Shown here one piece after another: positions 45,372-54,000 of a stretch of DNA of 64,000 bases. The position numbers were made by a program, and so were the translations under genes. Positions within the stretch are counted from its first letter, which is position 1. Each line of letters opens with the position of its first letter. Where the stretch lies: NCBI GenBank assembly GCA_963781785.1, contig CAWAHD010000002.1, positions 5,394,001 to 5,458,000 on the forward strand, written 5' to 3'. The stretch comes from CAWAHD01 sp963781785. Lineage in GTDB: Bacteria; Planctomycetota; Planctomycetia; Isosphaerales; Isosphaeraceae. The notes under the pieces are model-generated. The model ran no database searches. It was not told the origin of the DNA and worked only from the letters and a program-made list of their open reading frames with translations.

Positions 45372-46596
45372 ATGTGTCGAATCCCCATTCCGCCGCCGAT
45401 TCCGGAGGCGCCCCCGTTCGAGGGCTTGCAGCCGCCTCCTCCCCAGATCCCGCCGGCGCCCGCGCTTCTGGTAAACAATATCATCAACGGGACCCCCGCG
45501 ACCCCGGGACCCGCCGCGCCAGCGAGGCGCCGATGGACAGTCGTCCTCGATACCTTCGACCTCGACTCGGGGCTGTATCAATGGAACGCGCGCAACTCTC
45601 CTACGTTTGAGACCCTCCTGAGCGACGCTGCCAACAACCCAGGGCGGTCCGATCAGCAGCGAAATGACATGATGCAGCGACTCAAAACGTGCATGATGCA
45701 GAGAAGCTTGGGCGATACGGATGCCGTTAACCGCGTGCTCGGGTTCACGACGGTCCGCCAGTTTTGCGCAAGAGCGCCGTGCGCAGATCAATTGGATCAA
45801 TAATCTATGGAGGGCGATCGTCGACTTCTACCCGTTCACAGAGCGTTCAGACGCGATGTACGAGCCGGCGCTTGCTCCCAGGAGCGACGACGACCCGCTC
45901 CCGACATCCTGGGCTCCCAACGAAACAAAACGTCTGCGCGACGAGCCCAATCCGTGGCAGGAGTACGCGGTCGGCTTTCGGATCTGCGGTCGGAGCGACA
46001 CCACGGTCCGACGTACCCTCGAAGACGGTTGCACCCAGCAGCGCGTCGATATAGGCCGTATGCGGGCCAACGGCTATTTCCTGGAAGGGACTGTCGCGTT
46101 CGATCAAACAAGGGCCCTCTTCTGGACTCGGAACCACGACATCTTCAACGAGTCCGCAGTCTGTGTGAGCCGTAATCTCTTCGGAGCGACGGCGTTCCCC
46201 GAGCGTTCAACCAACGATGAGATAGAAAACAAGACCTCGTACTTGTTCGCCCTGAACTGCGCCGGGCTCTCGGGCTTCGACACCGAAGCCGAACAGGTGC
46301 GACACAACCGCGTTTGGCGGCCTGGCGAGAAGGCCTACCAGTCCATCTCGGCACGCCGGGTGATCGCTTGGGTGAGGATTAGGCGATTGGGGGGAAACAC
46401 CGTGAACGGTTGGGACTTCTTGATCGAGGATACATGGAACTGGGAATTCACCAGCCACCACGGTGGGGCGGACACTCACCAAATCAAGTACATCAAAGAG
46501 GAGCTCATTGCCTGGAGAGGCCGCCACCATATCGACGGCAAGTACGACTTCACTAATGCGGCCGCCCGCGAACCAACCATCGGCCGCGAACTGTGA
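45372..46596 (+). CDS. Proline-rich protein with a candidate ADP-ribosyltransferase-like domain (one frameshift)
   Basis: Start at ATG 45372 (MCRIPIPPPIPEAPPFEG) with GAGAGGG upstream. Residues 1-55 are a Pro/Ala-rich linker. A helical domain follows (TFETLLSDAANNPGRSDQQR), then, after a one-base shift near 45780, NWINNLWRAIVDFYPFTER and a C-terminal domain of about 190 residues. That domain has YAVGFRICGRSD, then SAVCVSRNLFGATAFPE, TSYLFALNCAGLSGFDTEAE and WRPGEKAYQSISARRVIAWV. The order (Arg strand, S-rich strand, 'YLFAL' strand, Glu before a 'VIAWV' strand) resembles cholera/pertussis-type ADP-ribosyltransferases, but the STS and ExE motifs are not canonical. No signal peptide. Could be a toxin; equally an unknown family. 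Confidence 0.5.
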
Positions 46597-46707
46597 CGAG
46601 CCCTGAAATCGCCGCCATTGATACACCCGATGCCGCCGAACTTCATCGATCAGCGAGAGGACCATCGCTGATCTTGATCCGACCAACCTCGATGATCGAG
46701 AACACTC

Positions 46708-46995
46708 TCAGGAGCCGCCGTCGAGAACCACCTCGTACTGGTATGACGGTATCGTCTCTTCGCTTGAGCGTTCCCATTTCCCGTCGCGGACCGCATCCAG
46801 GTGGTCCTGCCAGCTTGTCTGGGGCATCGTGGTCGTCTTTTCTTCGGCACCGACATCGAATGGGAGATCCAGTGCGATCTGGCGATAAAGAGCCTTCTCC
46901 TCACGATCGGGAAGGGCGATCCGCTGGATTCGATATTTTTGGTTCGTGGCAAACTCTCGGCAAATATGGATGAGCATCACGTCGCTGTCGATCAA
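46708..46995 (-). CDS. Hypothetical protein, possibly 5'-truncated
   Basis: The 95 codons from TTG 46995 give MIDSDVMLIHICREFATNQK, then REEKALYRQIALDLPFDVGA and a Trp/Gln-rich end. Composition is protein-like. The same frame remains convincing upstream (RCEQLNKALAAGQFR) until a TGA near 47055, with no ATG or GTG start, so it may be truncated or start at the TTG. No family recognised. Confidence 0.4.
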   Translation of the reverse strand: MIDSDVMLIHICREFATNQKYRIQRIALPDREEKALYRQIALDLPFDVGAEEKTTTMPQTSWQDHLDAVRDGKWERSSEETIPSYQYEVVLDGGS

Positions 46996-47113
46996 GCGAA
47001 ACTGGCCGGCAGCGAGCGCCTTGTTGAGTTGCTCGCATCGCTTAACGCAGGCGTATAATCAACGCCGATCCTCGAACCGAGCAGTTTTCTGCTCGACATC
47101 AGACCGAAGGATC

Positions 47114-48003
47114 GTGAATGCAGGAGATGCCACGGCGGGAAAGCAACTGATTCTGACGACCGTTGTGTTGCTTGTAGCGGGCGTCCTGTTCGGCTGGCCG
47201 GTTCAGCCCACGGCCCGGGGCCAGCCGCCAAATGGCATCATCACCTCGGAGGAAGCCCGCGCCATCGCGACGGTAGCCTACATCTATGGCTTCCCGCTGG
47301 TGGATAATTACCGCATCCTCTACTCGTACTTCGTGGACCGCGGCGACAAGGAGTTCAAGGCACCCTGGAACGAGATCCACAACGACACGCGCGTCTACAC
47401 GCTCTAAGACAAGGCGATCCAAACTCCCAACTCCGATACGCGGTACTCGCAACTTGGCACGGACCTGCGGGCCGAACCGCTCGTGCTCACCGTGCCGGCC
47501 GTCGAGAAGGCGCGCTACCACTCGTTGCAGTTCATCGACCTGTACACCTTCAACTTCGCGTACGTCGGCGGCCGCGCCACCGGCGACGACGCCGGAAGCA
47601 TTCTACTCGCCGGTCCGAATTGGACGGGCGAGAAGCCCGAAGCCGTGAGGGCCGTGATCCGGTCCGAGACGGAGTTCAGCTGAGGATCTGTACCGAACCC
47701 AACTCTTCAAGCCGGACGACATCGACAACGTCAAGAAGGTTCAAGCAGGGTTCAAGGTCCAGACACTCTCCGCGTTTCTCGGCAAGCCTGCTCCGCCCGC
47801 CGCGCCGAAGGTCGATTTCATCAAACCGCTCACTCCCGAGCACCAACGCAGCTCACCCGAGTTCTTCAACGTCCTGAACTTCGTGCTGCGGTACTGTCCG
47901 ACTCACCCGTCCGAGAAGGATCTGATGGCACGATTTGCCAAACTCGGCATCGGCGCAGGCGGCACGTTCGATCCGACGAAGCTGTCTCCGGAGATCAGGA
48001 AGC
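47114..48003 (+). pseudogene. DUF1254-family protein, interrupted, N-terminal part of a chimera
   Basis: From GTG 47114 the frame gives a signal peptide (LILTTVVLLVAGVLFGWPVQ) and the DUF1254 start EEARAIATVAYIYGFPLVDN. It then meets TAA at 47405-47407 inside VYTL*DKAIQTPNSDTRYS, a conserved stretch. It reads on through PAVEKARYHSLQFIDLYTFN and IRSETEFS, shifts one base at about 47683 to EDLYRTQLFKPDDIDNVKKV and FVLRYCPTHPSEKDLMARFA, and ends at KLSPEIRK near 48000. There the second half of the family is missing and another protein begins. Unlike single-indel genes elsewhere, this one has a nonsense codon, a shift and a truncation, so true decay is likely. Confidence 0.65.
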
Positions 48004-48813
48004 ATGAACCGCGACACGCTGTATTCCGCGGCGGTGTTCGACCTCGACGCGGGGCCGGTGACGATTACCCTACCCGACGCCGGCACGCGATTCCTGTCGA
48101 TGCAGGTGATCGACGAAAACCACTACACCGCCGCGGTCACCTACGGCGGGGGGAAGCGTACTCTCACGAAGGCGGGCATCGGCACGCGGTACGTTCTCAC
48201 GGCGATCCGCATCCTGGTCGATCCGGCGAACCCGAAGGACGTGGAGCAGGTCCACAACATGCAGGACGCGATCAAGGTTGAGCAACAGATCCCTGGCGGC
48301 TTCGAGGTGCCCAACTGGGATCAGGACACCCAGACGAAGGTGCGCGATGCGCTCATCGCACTCGGCTCGACCGTTCCCGATTCCAAGCTTTTGTTCGGCA
48401 CGAAGGACCAGGTGGATCCGGTGCGACATTTGATCGGCAGCGCAATGGCTTGGGGCGGCAATCCCGACAAGGACGCCCTCTACCTCAACGTCACGCCGGG
48501 CAAGAACGACGGCACCACCGTCTACCGGCTCACGGTCAAGGATGTGCCCGTCGATGGCTTCTGGTCGATCAGCGTCTACAACTCGAAGGGCTATTTCGAG
48601 CCGAACAAGGCGAATGCCTACACACTCAACAACCTCACGGCGAAAGAGGGCGACGACGGCTCGGTCACGGTCCAGTTCGGCGGGTGCGACGGCAAGACCC
48701 CCAACTGCCTGCCGATCACGCCCGGATGGAACTACATCGTGCGCCTCTATCGGCCGCGTGCCGAGATCTTGGAGGGCAAATGGACCGTCCCCCAGGCTCA
48801 GTCCGTGCGTTAA
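48004..48813 (+). CDS. DUF1254/DUF1214 protein, N-terminally truncated paralogue
   Basis: ATG 48004 opens MNRDTLYSAAVFDLDAGPVT, which in the family is an internal position about 60 residues from the usual N-terminus, after the signal peptide. The rest is intact: RFLSMQVIDENHYTAAVTYG, KLLFGTKDQVDPVRHLIGSA, the DUF1214 part DVPVDGFWSISVYNSKGYFE, and PITPGWNYIVRLYRPRAEIL. The function of the family is unknown; members are secreted or membrane-associated. Without a signal peptide this copy is probably not functional. It abuts the interrupted paralogue at 48000, suggesting a deletion that joined two neighbouring genes. Confidence 0.7.
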   Translation: MNRDTLYSAAVFDLDAGPVTITLPDAGTRFLSMQVIDENHYTAAVTYGGGKRTLTKAGIGTRYVLTAIRILVDPANPKDVEQVHNMQDAIKVEQQIPGGFEVPNWDQDTQTKVRDALIALGSTVPDSKLLFGTKDQVDPVRHLIGSAMAWGGNPDKDALYLNVTPGKNDGTTVYRLTVKDVPVDGFWSISVYNSKGYFEPNKANAYTLNNLTAKEGDDGSVTVQFGGCDGKTPNCLPITPGWNYIVRLYRPRAEILEGKWTVPQAQSVR

Positions 48814-49247
48814 GCGCGGCACGGAACATTGACGCCGCACCAGCGCCGTCCCGGCCACGGTCGACGCGAAGGTGTGCGCCCGCGAAAGAAGGTTCTAACC
48901 ATCGGGCTGCGTCAGCCCCTGATCTTACTCCCAGCCCAAGACCTCGCCGTTGTGGTTATGCTGATCCTGCCACAATTTGTCTTCGCTCTGATCGGCGGTT
49001 TGGTCTCTCGAAGATACCGAATCAGCATCATCACACGTCGAGCCCAACTTCCTGCTGATAAATAGGAACAGGGGACGGCTTTCAGGGCCTCTTGAACGGG
49101 ATTTGGGTACACTGAGCAACAGTGCCGAAAACGGGACGGTTAACCGCAAGTCGACGTAAAGCCCGGGGGAGGATGGTTAGAAGCGCAAGCGGAGCTGTCA
49201 TTCACCTCGAACTCGTTCCTCGGTCGTGAGGCCGCAGGGATCCTCAA
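48814..49247. other. Intergenic region without recognised gene
   Basis: About 430 bases before the sulfotransferase. A short plus-strand frame (VVVMLILPQFVFALIGGLVS, about 48945-49065) looks like a single membrane helix and could be a scrap of a membrane protein, but it has no start or partner. Nothing else is supported. Confidence 0.3.
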
Positions 49248-50432
49248 ATGGCACACCAGCCCGGCCTTGCCCAGCGCAATCAATGTGCAGAGACCGACAG
49301 TCTTGGCAGGAAATTCAAGACCGATAGATTTAAAGACTTCATCGGACGTCACATCTTTCACCCGTTTCTAGGGATGACATTAGGCACCTGGTGGGACTTC
49401 CTGCGCCGCCACCACTTCGCGATCAACCTACGGCATTTGCCCCGTGCGCTCGTGCAGACCGCGATCAGCGCCTCCAACTCGGTGAACGCCCGGATCGAGT
49501 CGAAGCGGTTTGGAGGACGGATTGAGGCCGTCAATGTCGAGTCCCCTTTGTTCATCCTCGGGCATTACCGCAGCGGGACGACGCACCTTCACAACCTTCT
49601 GGCCCTCGACCCGCATCGCGCCGCACCGACCCTGTTCCAGGTGCTCAATCCGCACACCTTCCTCAGCATCGAACGGTGGGCAGCCGTGGTCGCCGACCGT
49701 CTCATCGGCAAGCGGCGCTATCAAGACGAGATGGCCCTTGGAGCTGAGGTGCCGAGCGAGGATGAGTTCGCCACGTGTTTGATGACCGGCGTGTCGCCGT
49801 ACATGGATTGGTGCTTCCCAGAAGACGGAGCCTACTACGAGCGATTTCTGACGTTCCGCGATGCCCAGAAGAGTGACATCGACCGCTGGACGCACGCCCT
49901 GACGACGTTCCTCAAGAAGCTCACGCTGAGATACGGCCGCCCGCTGGTGCTCAAGTCGCCCCCCCACACTGCCCGCATTCGGCTGCTCTTGGAACTCTTT
50001 CCCAACGCGCGGTTCGTTCACATCCACCGGGACCCATACGCCGTCTTCCGCTCGACAAGGCACATGATCCGCGTGGGGCAGCCCATTTACCAACTGCGGG
50101 ACGGGCCGTTGCAAGACGGGGAGGATGGGATCATCGCGGTCTACACCGAGATGTATGACGCCTATTTCGAGCAGCGCGCATTGATTCCGGAGGGTCGGCT
50201 CCACGACGTTTCCTACGAAGACCTGGAGCGCCAGCCGGTCAGTGTGATCAGGTCGATCTACGGATCCCTCGGTATGGAGGGGCTCGAGGACGTCACGCCT
50301 CGGCTTGAAGGCTACCTCACCGCGATCGCCAGCTATCGCAAGAACCGGCACGTTTCCCTACCCGAGGAGTTACGGCGGCGCATCGCGAAAGACTGGGGTC
50401 GGAGCTTCGACGAATGGCGGTACGAGCGCTGA
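49248..50432 (+). CDS. Sulfotransferase family protein
   Basis: The 394-residue protein has the PAPS 5'-phosphosulfate loop FILGHYRSGTTHLHNLLALD at about residues 103-120 and the 3'-phosphate motif FVHIHRDPYAVFRSTRHM at about 262. Between them lie LVLKSPPHTARIRLLLELFP and a catalytic-region MDWCFPEDGAYYERF. The C-terminal SYEDLERQPVSVIRSIYGSL is typical of the Sulfotransfer_3 clan. It transfers sulfate from PAPS to a carbohydrate, lipid or other small acceptor. Planctomycetes carry many. The first ~40 residues are less conserved, so ATG 49374 is an alternative start. Confidence 0.9.
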   Translation: MAHQPGLAQRNQCAETDSLGRKFKTDRFKDFIGRHIFHPFLGMTLGTWWDFLRRHHFAINLRHLPRALVQTAISASNSVNARIESKRFGGRIEAVNVESPLFILGHYRSGTTHLHNLLALDPHRAAPTLFQVLNPHTFLSIERWAAVVADRLIGKRRYQDEMALGAEVPSEDEFATCLMTGVSPYMDWCFPEDGAYYERFLTFRDAQKSDIDRWTHALTTFLKKLTLRYGRPLVLKSPPHTARIRLLLELFPNARFVHIHRDPYAVFRSTRHMIRVGQPIYQLRDGPLQDGEDGIIAVYTEMYDAYFEQRALIPEGRLHDVSYEDLERQPVSVIRSIYGSLGMEGLEDVTPRLEGYLTAIASYRKNRHVSLPEELRRRIAKDWGRSFDEWRYER

Positions 50433-50735
50433 CGGACCGCGGCCGGTCACACCATGGTCATTGAAGAATAGCACAGAACCGGGGCACATCGATTCCGGGT
50501 GCCAGGCTAGACCGTATGGCCGCCCACGCAGTCACAGATGTCGGATCTTGAGCGCGCGCGGCAGGGGATCGCCGTTCATGGCGCGGGCCTTCATGGAAAG
50601 GCCCTGATCGCAGTAGACTTGATAAGGCTGCGCCGCATTCGCGATAGACGCCTCAGCCGGAAGAAGTGCCGTCTGACCCTTGTACAGGCCCATTCGTCTT
50701 GCCCGCCGAGCCTGAGCCCTTTCCCGTGATCTGGA
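50433..50735. other. Intergenic stretch downstream of the sulfotransferase
   Basis: About 300 bases. A minus-strand frame reading TALLPAEASIANAAQPYQVY and SMKARAMNGDPLPRALKI (50690-50532) has plausible composition and could be the displaced end of the membrane-family fragment just upstream on that strand. I cannot confirm it. Confidence 0.3.
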
Positions 50736-51015
50736 TGGTCCAGGTTGCCATCGATCGCCCCGGCACTTTCGAGTTGAGATACGCAAGCGCCTTGGTTGTG
50801 ATCAACCTGGGCTCGACCGATGGCATGAGGGTGAGCCCCAAATAAGTCCAGCCAAACACGGCGAAGCCAATCCAGAATGCCCGCCGGGCCTCCGTGCGGT
50901 GAACGGCAAGCAGGATCGAGAAGAGCAGGATACCGAGCGTCGCGGTGAAGAGTCCGCTGTCCCAGAGGTCGCTCGACTCACGGAGAGCCGCGAAGCCGAC
51001 GCCAAGAACTCGGGA
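50736..51015 (-). pseudogene. 5'-truncated fragment of the multicopy small membrane protein
   Basis: The minus strand reads GVGFAALRESSDLWDSGLFT, LLAVHRTEARRAFWIGFAVF and EPRLITTKALAYLNSKVPGR, paralogous at about 80% to residues 20-100 of the 39556-40167 protein. The start and first helix are missing: the sequence joins directly, at about 51010, to the 3' end of the subtilase gene in a different frame. Downstream codons (WTIQITGKGSGSAG) belong to the variable part. Confidence 0.65.
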
Positions 51016-54000
51016 ACAACGTCTGAGAATCGCTGCCGGCGAACTGGATGGTGCCGGCATAGCCGGTGTCGGTTCCTCCGTCGGGCGAGAGTGCAGTGAC
51101 GCTGAAGCTCTGGAGAGTGCCCGCAGTAACGGTCGACAGGCTAGGGGCGCTCAATTGGTCGGTCGTCAAGGGAGGATCGAAAAAGATCCCGCTCAGTACA
51201 GCATTGGGGCCGGCGAGCGTCTTGATCGTGATCACGACATTGCCCGAGAGTTCCCACTGGAGATAAACTCCCCCAGAGAAATTCGAGACGGTTTCCGTAT
51301 CGAGCACTGCCTTGGTGGCAGCGCTGGTGATCTGGATCTGCTCCCTCCTCCCCCGATTGTCAAAGTCAACTGCGTACAGGGCGACGTCGTGTGGCTGGCC
51401 GTCGGTCAGGTTCACGTCGACGGTAAAACTTGTTGTCACATACCAGCACGCGGCAATCCGGCTGTTGCCGCTGGCATCCTCAAGAGCCCGGGGGTCCGTC
51501 GTGCTGGCAGTCCAGGTATAGTTCAACTCGTTGGCGGGTGTGATCGTGGCATAGCTGGGATAGCTGGTTGCGTTACCGATGATATTGCAACCTTGAGAGC
51601 CATAGGCTCCCATCCAGTTGCCTTGAGTCGTTGCGTCCTGTTTGATAAACAAGGCCGAGGTGCCGGCGGCGTCCACCGTGACGCTGATACTCCCTGTGAT
51701 CGTTGCCGTGGCTGAATCTGTCGCAACGATCGACTGGGTACCCACTGTATTGAGCGTAGCCGAGAAAACATGAGTTCCTGCGTCAGTCGATGTGAACGTA
51801 TAACTGGCCGGTAGGACTGCCTTGGGATCGCTGCTGGCGAGCTGGATGGTGCCGGTATAGCCGGTGTCGGTTCCTCCGTCGGGCGTGAGTGCAGTGACGG
51901 TGACGCTCTGGGGAGTGCCCGCAGTCGCCGTCGACTGGCTAGCGACGCCCAAATGGTCGGTCGTCAAGGGGGGATCGAAGAAGAGTCCGCTCAGTACGGC
52001 ATTCGGGCCGGCGAGCGCCTTGATCGTGATCACGACATTGCCCGAGAGTTCCCACTGGAGATAAACTCCCCCAGAGAAATTCGAGACGGTTTCCGTATCG
52101 AGCACTGCCTTGGTGGCAGCGCTGGTGATCTGGATCTGCTCGCTCCTCCCCCGATTGTCAAAGTCAAGTGCGTACAGGGCGACGTCGTGTGGCTGGCCGT
52201 CGGTCAGGTTCACGTTGACGGTAAAACTTGTTGTCGCATACCAGCACGCGGCAATCCGGCTGTTGCCGCTGGCATCTTCAAGAGCCCGAGGGTCCGTCGT
52301 GCTGGCAGCCCAGGTATAGTTCAACTCGTTGGCGGGTGTGATCGTGGCATAGCTGGGATAGCTGGTTGCGTTACCGATGATATTGAAACCTTGAGAGCCA
52401 TAGGCTCCCATCCAGTTGCCTTGAGTCGTTGCGTCCTGTTTGATCAACAGGGCCGAGGTGACGGTGTCCACCGTGACGCTGATACTCCCTGTGATCGTTG
52501 CCGCGGCCGAATCTGTCGCATCGATCGACTGGGTGCCCACTGAATTGAGCGTAGCCGTGAAAAGATGAATTCCTGCGTCAGTCGATGTGAACGTATAACT
52601 GGTCGGCAGCGCGGCCTTGGAATCGGTGCTGGTGAAGGAGACGGTGCCCGTGTAGCCGGTGGCGACGTTTCCATACTGGTCATAGGCCGTGACTGTGAAG
52701 TTCCCCGCAGTGCCTGCGGTCGCGGGGTTGGGGAAGCCCGAGATCGAGAATAAGTATGCCGAAGCGGGCTTGACCGTGATGTTTGGCTCGGTGCCGGTGA
52801 TGCTCGTCGTCGTGGAGTCGGTTACGGTGATCGATTGGGTACCTACTGTTTTGAGCGTAGCCGTGAAAGTATAGGTGCCTTGATCTTCAGGCGTGAAATG
52901 ATACGAGGTCGGCAATACGGCCTTCGAGTCGCTGCTAGTGAACTGCACCGTGCCAACGTAGCCCGTGGCCGTGTTGCCATAGGCATCATCGGCAGTCACC
53001 GTGAACGTCTCTGCGACCCCAGTCGTGTCGATCGTTGGGAATCCGGTCACCTTGAGCGATTCGGCGGTGCCGGGCGTGACCGTGATGTTATCTTCGGTGC
53101 CGACGATGGCCGGATTCACGCTGTCAGTCGCCGTGATCGACTCAGTGCCGGCCGTCTTGAAAGTGACGGTGAACGTGCGGATGCCGTCGTCGTTGGGGGT
53201 GAAAGTATAGTCAGCCGGCCGTATGGCCTGGGTATCCGTGCTGGTGAAGGCTACGGTGCCGACATAGCCGGTGTCTGTGCCGCCATCGGGGCTGAGCGCA
53301 GTCAGCGTGAAGTTTTCAGACGTGCCCGCGCCGGTTACTGCAGGGACGCCGGTGATGCTCAAGAGATCGCTCGAACCGGGGCCTGTCAGCCGGATGGTCT
53401 CGGTGAACGCATCGGAGATCTCACCGTTGACTCCGTTCTTGTTCTGGTTCATCTCGTTGCCGTACCAGTCCTGGATGCTGGGGCCCACAGTCAGTGTGTA
53501 GGTGCCAGCGGCGGTCTGGGCGGGGAACGAGACGCGAAACTCGTGATCGTTCGAGCCGTTGACCGGCGTGACACTCACGTCACTGGTGGGGATCATTCCA
53601 CCGGGACCGCTCAGGATGACCTGAGAGCCGGTGAAGGTCGCGGGATTGATCTCCTCGTTGAAGGTCAACTGTACGCTAGAGAAACCATTTGTGCTGTTGA
53701 TCGAGCCATCGGGGCTGCCAGACACGACGTATGGGCCATCGGTGTTGGCAACAGCGGCCCCCGCGTTCACCACTCCACCAGTGGCTGTCTTGCCTAAGAG
53801 TGCAGGGTCTGGAGTGACCGTGTCGAGGACTGCGTCGATGACCTGGCTCATCGTCCAACTTGGGTGAGCCGCCTCCACGAGCGCAATCGTACCAGTAACC
53901 ATGGGCGCGGCCATCGAGGTGCCGCTCACGGTACCATAGTTGCCATTCGACAAGGTGCTGTAGACGCTCACCCCAGGCGCGGCGAGTTGGACTGACGTGA

